DNA of 7,759 nucleotides from Deltaproteobacteria bacterium. GTDB taxonomy: Bacteria > Desulfobacterota_B > Binatia > UBA9968. Below the pieces are notes generated by a model that was given only the letters and a program-made list of their open reading frames with translations, searched no databases and had not been told where the DNA came from. The stretch spans positions 1 to 7,759 of the forward strand of contig VBKY01000131.1 in assembly GCA_005879255.1 (NCBI GenBank). Direction: 5' to 3'. The position numbers and the translations under genes are program-made. Positions 1-5,547 of the stretch are shown here, one piece after another (within the stretch, counting starts at the first letter, position 1; each line of letters begins with the position of its first letter).

Positions 1-837
1 AAACAAGAGAACAGAGAGACGCTTGTTGCGGAAGCCCGCTGGCTTTGGTTTCGGCCCGAGGTTATGTCCACACTTGCTCACCGGAGAGGGGGTGGCCTCC
101 GCTGGTTCACGAAAGACACCGGACTCGTAGGTTGCTCACCGGATTACGGTGTGCGCTTTGGTGTCAATTCTCTTGGGCTGATTAACGTGTACGCAAAAGA
201 CATAGGGCTCTTACCTGATTGGCAACAGAAAGTCTGGTCTGGTTACAACATCAGTCCCGAAGGCAAGGTTTCTGAAGAGTTGCTCGCATCGCAAATCAAG
301 GCCGTTCCAGCGAAAACGCGAGCGCCAGAAAGTTTATTAGCAGAAAGTTTATCGAGATTAAATTATGTCGCCAAAGCAAAACTGCGAATAGCTATAGTCA
401 GAGAGCACGACCAGATTCCAAACCTGATTGCGCGGGTCCATCGTTTCCGGGCTACTGATAAGGGAGGGCTATTAGCGTTGGCGAAAGACTTGGCCCGTCT
501 GACAGCTGATAGCATTGACGTTAGCGCGCTGCAGAAATTTGTGGCCCCTCCCAAAGGTACCCAATGGGGCTCTCTTAAGTCGCTGGAGAATCTACTAGCA
601 ACGAGAATTGATCCAAACCGTGCACGAGCGACACTGACACCATTAGTGGGCATATATGAACTACGGCATGCAGACGCACATCTCGCCAGTCGGGAGGTCG
701 ATGAGGTGTTTTCTTTGGTGCAGGTGGATCAAAACGCTCCACTCGTCACACAGGGTTACCAATTATTAACCGCCTGCGTCAGCAGTCTCCGTAACATCTG
801 CAAAGTTATAGAGGGTTGGAGCGACGACCAAAAATGA
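1..837 (+). CDS. C-terminal part of an unrecognised protein with a HEPN-like motif (5' end outside window)
   Basis: The frame is open from base 1 without a stop, so the ATG at 64 is probably internal and the gene likely starts left of the window; 278 residues are visible. I do not recognise a named family. Numbering from that ATG, residues about 30-65 form a conserved-looking block (RFGVNSLGLINVY, then PDWQQKVWSGYNISPEG). Residues about 90-257 are predicted helical. In the helical part, YELRHADAH (residues 198-206) contains R201-x4-H206, the spacing of the R-x4-6-H active site of HEPN domains, found in many toxin and defence RNases. The gene ends 11 nt before an attC site, so it is the last gene of the cassette to the left. 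A HEPN role is inferred from one motif plus helical character. It could equally be a non-catalytic helical domain. Confidence 0.75.
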   Translation, partial: KQENRETLVAEARWLWFRPEVMSTLAHRRGGGLRWFTKDTGLVGCSPDYGVRFGVNSLGLINVYAKDIGLLPDWQQKVWSGYNISPEGKVSEELLASQIKAVPAKTRAPESLLAESLSRLNYVAKAKLRIAIVREHDQIPNLIARVHRFRATDKGGLLALAKDLARLTADSIDVSALQKFVAPPKGTQWGSLKSLENLLATRIDPNRARATLTPLVGIYELRHADAHLASREVDEVFSLVQVDQNAPLVTQGYQLLTACVSSLRNICKVIEGWSDDQK

Positions 838-847
838 AGCGAAAGCC

Positions 848-905
848 CTCCAACAATGGCGCGCATGCAACGGCTTACAGCCGCGCCTGACGCCTGGCGT
901 TAGGC
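848..905 (+). other. attC recombination site 1 (58 bp)
   Basis: The R''-like box CTCCAAC (848-854) is one base off RYYYAAC, and the R' box GTTAGGC (899-905) fits GTTRRRY exactly. Between them, GGCG...CGGC on the left pairs imperfectly with GCCG...CGCC on the right around a TTACA loop (876-880), with two unpaired bases in the left arm. These are the features of a folded single-stranded attC with extrahelical bases, and 58 bp is near the usual minimum. The cut would fall between G899 and T900. The site lies 11 nt after the stop at 837 and 28 nt before the next start. R'' and R' pair only partly, so efficiency may be low. Confidence 0.75.
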
Positions 906-933
906 GACGCGAATCGTCGATCCTGGTTACTGT

Positions 934-1371
934 ATGAAGGTGCTCTTCGTCTGCGGCGGTAACACTTGCCGAAGCCCCATGGCAGCGGCCTTAGCTCGCA
1001 GCGTCCATGGGATCGAAGCCGACAGTGCTGGAATCGCACCCGGCACGTCTGCGACACGTGACGCGATCGCCGTCGTGCGTGCCCGCACCGGAATCGACAT
1101 CTCTGGACACCAGCCTCGCGAGATCGAACGAAGCCAGCTCGCCGCCTACGACGTTATCATCGCAATGGACTCGTACGTAGCGGATCGCCTCCGGGTCGAC
1201 TATAGCGTAGCCGACTCGCAGCTGACCAAATGGCAAATCAACGACCCCTACCTCAAAGGCCGATGGGAATACGAGCATTGCGCTGACACAATCGCCGCCG
1301 CACTCGGGAGGATTACTCCTACACTTGCCCCAGCGCGAAGACTCCGTGCCCATCGGAGGGCCCGACATTAG
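934..1371 (+). CDS. Low-molecular-weight protein tyrosine phosphatase (LMW-PTP/arsenate reductase fold)
   Basis: Cytoplasmic phosphatase of the LMW-PTP fold, which dephosphorylates phosphotyrosine proteins or, in related members, reduces arsenate. The CX5R(S) P-loop is at the N-terminus: VCGGNTCRSP with C7 as nucleophile, R13 and S14. The general-acid loop is D104-P105-Y106 (INDPYLKG). The segment VIIAMDSYVADRL is the usual mid-domain strand and helix. The domain is complete by about residue 125, a normal length. The last 20 residues are Arg- and His-rich and look like out-of-frame reading. A frame open from 1287 continues straight into the HEPN-like ORF, so the native product may be a phosphatase-HEPN fusion of about 320 residues. 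The ATG at 934 lies 28 nt after the attC and has no clear Shine-Dalgarno sequence, which is common for cassette genes. The substrate is unknown. An ArsC-type role is possible, but no ars genes are nearby. Confidence 0.88.
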   Translation: MKVLFVCGGNTCRSPMAAALARSVHGIEADSAGIAPGTSATRDAIAVVRARTGIDISGHQPREIERSQLAAYDVIIAMDSYVADRLRVDYSVADSQLTKWQINDPYLKGRWEYEHCADTIAAALGRITPTLAPARRLRAHRRARH

Positions 1372-1430
1372 GCGAGGCAGCGACGTCGCGCCCGGCCCTT
1401 CGGAGCGATCTCGCGCGTTGGCAGTGCGAG

Positions 1431-1898
1431 TTGCAGGCCGGGCAGATCCGCGACACCCTACTGCAGGGGATCGTCAAGAAGGCTGTGGACTCTTTCGAGG
1501 TCATTGTGCGACGGTCCGCGGCCACCATGCGACCGCTGGCAGAGGAGAGCAGCGCGATCCCGGCAAAGCCATTCGAACTCCTGACACTGGGACAACTGAT
1601 CCAATATCTCGCTCAGCACAACAAATCATTCACTGCTATCGCAAGAAGTACGGTTCAGGGCGCGGTGTTGTTCCGAGAGCGGAGATTGATAAGTAGCTCC
1701 TTGAGGACGTTGCTCGACAAGATCAGCGTATTGCGCAATGAGCTTCACCATCGACCGGAGTCCTTTGCGTCGGATGCTGAGACCTTGAAGGACAAGAGCC
1801 GGCACCTTTTAACGCTGCTATCGACTGCCCTAGAAGATCCGCTCTTCGATTTCATCGAGGCACTTGATCGTGGCCACAGCTTAGGGGTCGGACGCTAG
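1431..1898 (+). CDS. HEPN-like helical protein, possibly the C-terminal half of a frame-broken phosphatase-HEPN fusion
   Basis: A 155-residue reading from TTG 1431. The frame is open back to 1287 with no ATG, GTG or TTG before 1431, and no Shine-Dalgarno is visible. The sequence is all-helical in character. Near the C-terminus, LRNELHH (R102, H106, H107) fits the HEPN R-N-x-x-x-H pattern, preceded by LTLGQLIQYL (residues 51-60), a segment often found one helix before the motif. HEPN domains act as RNases in toxin-antitoxin, Abi and CRISPR-associated proteins, and some are non-catalytic. The stretch coded upstream of 1431 (LARWQCELQAG, from about 1410) also reads as good protein, arguing that the domain starts earlier and that the TTG is not the real start. 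The simplest reading is a fusion to the phosphatase, split by one missing base near 1327-1331. Alternatives are an independent gene with a weak start, or programmed frameshifting. Confidence 0.6.
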   Translation: MQAGQIRDTLLQGIVKKAVDSFEVIVRRSAATMRPLAEESSAIPAKPFELLTLGQLIQYLAQHNKSFTAIARSTVQGAVLFRERRLISSSLRTLLDKISVLRNELHHRPESFASDAETLKDKSRHLLTLLSTALEDPLFDFIEALDRGHSLGVGR

Positions 1899-1950
1899 TT
1901 GAGCGCCCGTATCAACGTCGGGGGGCACGCCGCTGAACTACAAGCAGCTC

Positions 1951-2484
1951 ATGTGGCAACACCACCATCACCGCTTCGGCCTTGCGGGTGAAGGGCAGGC
2001 TGACCTCATGGAGTCATACCTCGAGCGCCGACGAGGGCGGGTGCTGAACGTTGGCTGTGGTCCATGGCCCGAGAAGATCAAGAACCTCGCATGTCACTGT
2101 GACCTTCTCATTGTGGCCGACAAGTCTACAGAGTGCGCGCGGATGGTGAAGGGGGCGGCGGCGAATGTCATCGCGATCGCTGCTGACGCCCGCGACCTGC
2201 CCCTGCCTGGTGAGGCCGTTGATCACGTGGTGGCGCTGGGGCTCTTTGCGTATATCTCGGACACTAGAGATGTCCTGTCCGAGTTCAAGCGCGTGTGTCG
2301 GCCCGGCGGTTACATCATGATCACGAACGCGGTATCTCGTGAGCCCGAGCGCTTTCGCCTGGCTGGGCGCCAGTTGGGGTTGGAGATGCTGGAAGACCAT
2401 CAGGGATACTGCCCGGCGGCGTCCGGCACAATCAAGCGACGACAACTCGTTGTCTACGGAACAAAGCAAGATGCTCTCGCCTAA
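1951..2484 (+). CDS. Small class I SAM-dependent methyltransferase (Methyltransf_11-like)
   Basis: 177 residues with the core Rossmann methyltransferase order. Motif I is VLNVGCGPWPE (31-41). An acidic residue after strand 2 lies in LIVADKS (D57). AADARDLPLPGEAVD (77-91) is the region that contacts the adenine, and VVALGLFAYISD (93-104) is motif IV. The helix and strand LSEFKRVCRPGGYIMITN (109-126) are typical of the family. It ends soon after the core, shorter than most members (about 200-260), with no substrate-binding insert, so the substrate cannot be guessed. The start is uncertain. ATG 1951 lacks a Shine-Dalgarno, and the frame is open from 1903 with protein-like residues (TPLNYKQL) just upstream; only CTG 1933, 7 nt after GGGGGG, offers an earlier start. 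It begins 52 nt after the HEPN-like gene with no attC between, so they probably share a cassette. The TAA stop (2482-2484) lies inside the attC R'' box, as is frequent in cassettes. Confidence 0.82.
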   Translation: MWQHHHHRFGLAGEGQADLMESYLERRRGRVLNVGCGPWPEKIKNLACHCDLLIVADKSTECARMVKGAAANVIAIAADARDLPLPGEAVDHVVALGLFAYISDTRDVLSEFKRVCRPGGYIMITNAVSREPERFRLAGRQLGLEMLEDHQGYCPAASGTIKRRQLVVYGTKQDALA

Positions 2485-2544
2485 CATGCCGCTGGAGTTG
2501 ACCGGCGCCCGCGGCGCCCGCAGCTCAGCGTCTGATCGTTAGCG
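2479..2544 (+). other. attC recombination site 2 (66 bp), end of the array
   Basis: R'' is GCCTAAC (2479-2485), a perfect RYYYAAC, and it contains the methyltransferase stop codon. R' starts with GTTAG (2538-2542). Between them CGCTGGAGTTG (2490-2500) pairs with CAGCTCAGCG (2521-2530) over ten base pairs, with one bulged G and one G-T wobble, the classic extrahelical base of attC. The top of the hairpin adds GGCGCC (2504-2509) and GGCGCC (2513-2518) around a CGC loop. The cut would be between G2538 and T2539. The R' end (GTTAGCG) departs from GTTRRRY. Bases after the cut in the last cassette come from the original target rather than the cassette, which fits this being the terminal site. Confidence 0.87.
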
Positions 2545-2608
2545 CCGCGAATCTACGTCACTATTACCGGCAGGGTGAAAGTTTATTTGGCTTTAGACTC
2601 CGTGCTGA

Positions 2609-3151
2609 TCACGCAATCTTAATCTTGTCGAACTCAGTGACTCTGAACTTCTCCGCCGCTCCACCGGGTAGGATCGTGAACTGGTGCAGAGTGAACTCGT
2701 GCTCGTAGTCGCCGCGGGCGATAAGACCGTCTACCGGAATCACGCAGGTGTAGCCGAAGGGACGGACGGCGGCCGTGGCGGTGTACATGACCGCTTGATT
2801 GCTCGACGCGCCGCAGCAGATTACCGTCTTGATGCCGCGCTGCTGCAGCATCGGCTGCATCTCGCCGCTGTAGAACTTATCGAAGGCCGCGGGAAAAATG
2901 GTCGGCTCGTCATCGCGCTGCTTGAAGGCATGCGGCATTCTCGCGTCCGGCGTGTCTTTATAGCGGTCGGCAGCAGTGTAGAGAATAAACATATTCGCCT
3001 GGCGGGCGCGGTCAAGAAATTTCGCCACCGGGTTGATCAGTTTGTAACAGGGTTCTTTGGGATCTTCGCAGCGACAATTTAGGTCGAGCACAAGCAGTGC
3101 TGTTGTCTTGGCGTCGACGGTGACATCTTGGGGCGTGGGTTTGTTCGGCAT
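2609..3151 (-). CDS. Isochorismatase-like hydrolase lacking the usual nucleophilic cysteine
   Basis: 180-residue cytoplasmic protein of the isochorismatase-like superfamily, normal length. The catalytic Asp is D23 in LLVLDLN and the Lys is K92 in FDKFYSG. The segment TVICCGASSNQAVMYTATAA (109-128) matches the family pattern around the third triad residue, G-x-x-T-x-x-C-V-x-x-T-A, but Ala (A120) occupies the cysteine position. C112 and C113 lie just before the glycine, out of register. Known: nicotinamidases and N-carbamoyl hydrolases need the Cys, whereas true isochorismatases (EntB, PhzD) lack it and work with Asp and Lys. So amidase activity is doubtful, and either ether hydrolysis or a non-catalytic role is possible. 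The start at 3151 is supported by GAAAGGA placed 8 nt upstream. It is divergent from the alcohol dehydrogenase. No siderophore or phenazine genes are nearby, so a role in isochorismate metabolism is not supported by context. Confidence 0.87.
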   Translation of the reverse strand: MPNKPTPQDVTVDAKTTALLVLDLNCRCEDPKEPCYKLINPVAKFLDRARQANMFILYTAADRYKDTPDARMPHAFKQRDDEPTIFPAAFDKFYSGEMQPMLQQRGIKTVICCGASSNQAVMYTATAAVRPFGYTCVIPVDGLIARGDYEHEFTLHQFTILPGGAAEKFRVTEFDKIKIA

Positions 3152-3184
3152 GGCAGTGTCCTTTCGTTTCGGATCATTCGGTCG

Positions 3185-3262
3185 AGATCCTCACTGTCGC
3201 TCGGGATGACAGACAAAAAGGATGAACTAACTGCCTGTCATTTCGAACGGAGTGAGAAATCT
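3185..3262. repeat. Inverted pair of a dispersed-type intergenic repeat
   Basis: Two 28-bp copies of one element face each other, left arm 3185-3212 and right arm 3235-3262, separated by 22 bp. Read outward, the right arm begins CTGTCATTTCGAACG and the reverse complement of the left begins CTGTCATCCCGAGCG; both end in ATCT, and both contain AGTGAG offset by one base. A run of seven T follows the right arm (3262-3268). From general experience, elements of this wording (CATT/CCGAGCGAAGTGAG/ATCT) recur in many bacterial genomes as REP-like palindromes and give spurious short proteins reading HFERSEKS. A role as a bidirectional terminator between the divergent genes' spacer or as a REP-type scaffold is inference. 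Confidence 0.7.
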
Positions 3263-3370
3263 TTTTTTCCCGAACGCTATCGCCGCATCCAGTCTTGTGT
3301 CAAGCGGACCGGATTCCCTTGACGGTTACCATTGCAGTGTCGTAAGTAGTTTCCATTCTAATGCGTAGGG

Positions 3371-3387
3371 GCAACCCCTGTGGTTGC
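3371..3387. repeat. Small perfect hairpin GCAACC-N5-GGTTGC
   Basis: GCAACC (3371-3376) and GGTTGC (3382-3387) are exact inverted repeats around a 5-nt loop, embedded in GTAGGGGCAACCCCTGTGG. It sits 38 nt before the dehydrogenase start, within its likely leader, with no T-run after it. Wording of this kind (GTAGGGGCRACCCC...) is a frequent intergenic repeat in bacterial genomes, from general experience. It could act on translation or mRNA stability, but nothing here proves that. Confidence 0.5.
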
Positions 3388-3412
3388 TCTTCTCATTCGT
3401 CAGGGTACGGCG

Positions 3413-3420
3413 AAAGGAAG
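3413..3420 (+). promoter_or_regulatory. Ribosome binding site fixing the dehydrogenase start
   Basis: AAAGGAAG lies 4 nt before ATG 3425. It decides for this start over the in-frame GTG at 3380, which falls inside the small hairpin repeat and would add 15 residues unlike the family N-terminus. Confidence 0.75.
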
Positions 3421-3424
3421 ATTC

Positions 3425-4480
3425 ATGAAAGCTGCTGTCTTATACGAAGCGCGCCAACCGTTGAAAATCGACGATTTGCACATCCCCGACGTTGGCGACG
3501 ACGATGTATTGATCAAAGTCGCTTCTTGCGGCGTCTGCCACACCGATTTGAAAGTCGTCGAAGGAAGAAATCGTTTCACGCCGCCGACAATTCTCGGTCA
3601 TGAGGTTGCCGGGAATGTTGAGCAAATAGGGGCGCACTGTAAAGATTTCAAGGTCGGTGATCGTGTGATCATCGGCATGCGCTACAAATGCGGCCGGTGT
3701 CGATACTGTCTGAGCGCACGCGAGAATCTATGTGAGCGGCGCCCCGCGCCTCCGACTTTGAAAAAGACCGACGGCACGGTTATCACGCGCTGGAACGTCG
3801 GCGGTTTTGCCGAATATGTATCCGTGCCGTCATACATGACGTTCAAAATCCCTGACGGTATCTCGATGGAAGAGGCCAGCATCGTCGGTTGCCGCGTCAC
3901 GACAGCGTACAATGCTGTGAAACATCGCGGTCGCTTGGAGCCGGGGGATACAGCGCTAGTGATCGGCTGCGGGGGCATCGGGCTTAACACGATTCAATTC
4001 CTGAAATGCTTCGGCGCTTATCCGATTATCGCCGTCGACATCGTCGATGAAAAGTTGGAGGCCGCAAAGCAGTTTGGCGCGACTCATACGATTAACGCAA
4101 GTGTGGAAGACCCGGTAAAATCGGTGATCAAACTCACCGACGGCGGCGTCGACAAGGCATTCGAAGCTATCGGCAATCCAAAGACCTCCGATCAAATCAT
4201 TCAAGCAACTCGGCCAGGCGGCACGGCGACGATTATCGGCGGCTTGGGTAGCGGACCGTTTACGATCAGCAGCGGCAATTTCGTCACGCGGGAAATTACG
4301 ATTACGGGTGTTTCGAGCCGCCAAGCCAACGACGTCGAGGAGGTTTTCCAGATGGCGAAGCTCGGCCGCATCGAGCTCAAGAGTCTCATCACAAAAAGCT
4401 ATCGCTACGATGAAATCAATGAAGCTCTGGCGGATCTAGAACTTGGAAAGTTGAGAATGGCGGTTTCGGTGTGGAATTAA
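3425..4480 (+). CDS. Zinc-dependent alcohol dehydrogenase (medium-chain MDR family)
   Basis: 351 residues, full length for the zinc-containing medium-chain dehydrogenases, which oxidise alcohols or reduce aldehydes with NAD(P) in the cytoplasm. The N-terminus MKAAVLYEARQPLKI is typical. Catalytic-zinc ligands are C38 (CGVCHTD), H59-E60 (LGHEVAG) and C156 (SIVGCRVTT). The structural-zinc lobe is intact: C89, C92, C95 and C103 with spacing C-x2-C-x2-C-x7-C. The Rossmann motif is GCGGIG (181-186), and D205 at the end of the second strand (IIAVDIVD) favours NAD over NADP. It heads a rightward gene series with a 102-nt gap to the binding protein, so it may oxidise an intermediate of that pathway. 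The closest general resemblance is to alcohol or hydroxymethyl-glutathione dehydrogenases. The natural substrate cannot be read from the sequence. Confidence 0.95.
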   Translation: MKAAVLYEARQPLKIDDLHIPDVGDDDVLIKVASCGVCHTDLKVVEGRNRFTPPTILGHEVAGNVEQIGAHCKDFKVGDRVIIGMRYKCGRCRYCLSARENLCERRPAPPTLKKTDGTVITRWNVGGFAEYVSVPSYMTFKIPDGISMEEASIVGCRVTTAYNAVKHRGRLEPGDTALVIGCGGIGLNTIQFLKCFGAYPIIAVDIVDEKLEAAKQFGATHTINASVEDPVKSVIKLTDGGVDKAFEAIGNPKTSDQIIQATRPGGTATIIGGLGSGPFTISSGNFVTREITITGVSSRQANDVEEVFQMAKLGRIELKSLITKSYRYDEINEALADLELGKLRMAVSVWN

Positions 4481-4582
4481 CGCACGGGGCTCCGGTTCAC
4501 GGGTAAAAGTTCAAAGTCGGCCGAACCTGAACGGTTTGTTCCAGACGTTTCAATCGTTCCAGTTAGAGAAATGGGATAACAG

Positions 4583-5530
4583 ATGAACATTAAAGCGCCT
4601 CTCCAATTACTGTTTCTGGCCCTCTGTTGCGCGCTCGCGCCCATTCGCGCCGGCGCCCAGATTAGTAATGTTCGTATCGCCTTTAATGGCTTTGGCGGCA
4701 TCGCGCCGCTTTATCTTGGCCAAGACGTGGGAATTTTTAAAAAGCATGGTTTGAATCTAGAAATGATCTTCATTCCAGGAGGGTCCTTGTCGCTGCAGGC
4801 CCTGATCGGCAAAAGCCTCGATCTATTGATGACCGGCGGTCCGCCGGTAGTTAATGCGTATCTTCAGGGCGCGAAGATCAAGATCATCGGCGGCGCGACG
4901 AATTTATTGCCTTACACGTTCGTTGTGATCGGCGGGATTCGCAGCGCGGAACAACTGAAGGGGAAAAGGATCGGCATCAGCCGCTTCGGCAGCAATACGG
5001 ATTACGTCGTCCGGTTGGCGTTGAATCAATTCGCATTATCGCCGAATGAGGTGCAGATCATTCAGGTGGGTGGATCGCAGGCGCGTCTCGTCGCGATGAA
5101 GTCCGGCGCAATTCAAGCCACCGTACTGAGCCCGGAAGAAACCCTCGTCGCGCAGAAGATGGGCTACGGGATTTTGCTCGACTTCATCGAAAAGGGCATC
5201 GAGTTTCCGCACGTGAACCTTGTCGCGCGCGACGATTTCTTGGAAACGCAGCCGCAAACCGTACGGTCCTTCATGCGCGCTTACATCGAATCGGTGCGCT
5301 ACTACAAAACACATCGCCTGGAAGCGATCAGCAAGATCGTCTTTCTGAGCAAACTTCCCGATCGGCAGATGGGCGAGGTGGTGTACGAAGGTTCGCTGCG
5401 GGCGACGCCTGACGATGGCACGCCGACGCTGAAAGGAATGGAAGTGGTTCTCGATACGATCGCTAAAGAAAACCCCAAGGCCAAGGGCCTTACCGTTCAA
5501 CAACTGGTCGATTTGAGATACATTCCTTGA
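4583..5530 (+). CDS. ABC-type periplasmic substrate-binding protein, NMT1/SsuA-like
   Basis: 315 residues, normal length. The signal peptide is residues 1-25: K4, then hydrophobic LQLLFLALCCALA, with cleavage likely after A23-G24-A25. The two Cys (15, 16) do not form a proper lipobox, so a soluble periplasmic protein is expected. The mature part follows the NMT1/THI5-like plan: VRIAFNGFGGIAPLYLGQD, GIFKKHGLNLEMIFIPGG, then DLLMTGGPPVVNAYLQGAKI, LKGKRIGISRFGSNTDYVVR, and the hinge block AMKSGAIQATVLSPEE. Relatives bind nitrogen- or sulfur-containing organics, thiamine precursors, taurine or aromatics; the ligand here is unknown. No permease or ATPase gene is in the window, so this is an orphan that must use a distant transporter or act as a sensor or scavenger. 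ATG 4583 has a weak GGGA 6 nt upstream. The stop is followed after 29 nt by the beta-barrel gene. Confidence 0.92.
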   Translation: MNIKAPLQLLFLALCCALAPIRAGAQISNVRIAFNGFGGIAPLYLGQDVGIFKKHGLNLEMIFIPGGSLSLQALIGKSLDLLMTGGPPVVNAYLQGAKIKIIGGATNLLPYTFVVIGGIRSAEQLKGKRIGISRFGSNTDYVVRLALNQFALSPNEVQIIQVGGSQARLVAMKSGAIQATVLSPEETLVAQKMGYGILLDFIEKGIEFPHVNLVARDDFLETQPQTVRSFMRAYIESVRYYKTHRLEAISKIVFLSKLPDRQMGEVVYEGSLRATPDDGTPTLKGMEVVLDTIAKENPKAKGLTVQQLVDLRYIP

Positions 5531-5547
5531 AATCATATTTTTGCTTG

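Larger units (their letters stand above)
1..2544 (+). mobile_element. Distal end of an integron gene-cassette array (partial)
   Basis: Seen: all credible genes in this stretch point rightward, and two attC-like sites (848-905 and 2479-2544) sit directly after stop codons. Each site has an R''-like box ending in AAC, an imperfect palindrome, and an R' box beginning with GTT. The products (a HEPN-like fragment, a phosphatase, a second HEPN-like protein, a methyltransferase) have no functional link to the catabolic genes further right. Known: cassettes in an array share one orientation with attC at the 3' end, and the integrase lies at the proximal end. Inferred: this is the distal end, with chromosome starting just after 2538. 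The integrase would be left of the window. No integrase or attI is visible, so this rests on the attC structures. Confidence 0.78.

Noticed and set aside
1325..1696. Open frame overlapping the phosphatase 3' end and the HEPN-like gene
   Set aside because: Composition is Arg/Gly/Pro-rich with no family features. It is a shadow of the frame carrying the HEPN motif.
1806..1904. Possible attC between the HEPN-like gene and the methyltransferase: GTTGAGC at 1898-1904 fits the R' consensus, with TTTTAAC at 1809-1815 as R''
   Set aside because: The intervening sequence is coding and shows no paired arms next to the boxes. The R' match alone is expected by chance.
2684..3082. Rightward ORF opposite the isochorismatase-like gene
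   Set aside because: Antisense shadow with no start signal or recognisable features.
3128..3322. Short rightward ORF containing HFERSEKSF
   Set aside because: This is translation through the REP-like inverted repeat, a well-known kind of spurious protein, and it overlaps the isochorismatase-like start.
3319..3348. Sigma70-like promoter with TTGACG at 3319-3324 ahead of the dehydrogenase
   Set aside because: The -35 is good, but no acceptable -10 hexamer lies 16-18 nt downstream (best about 2 of 6), so I do not call it.
3380..3424. N-terminal extension of the alcohol dehydrogenase from GTG 3380
   Set aside because: It lies in the hairpin repeat, lacks a ribosome site, and the family N-terminus and Shine-Dalgarno both fit ATG 3425.
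4594..4628. Lipoprotein signal in the binding protein (LALCC)
   Set aside because: Leu at the -1 position to the first Cys does not fit the lipobox, and an AGA cleavage site follows.
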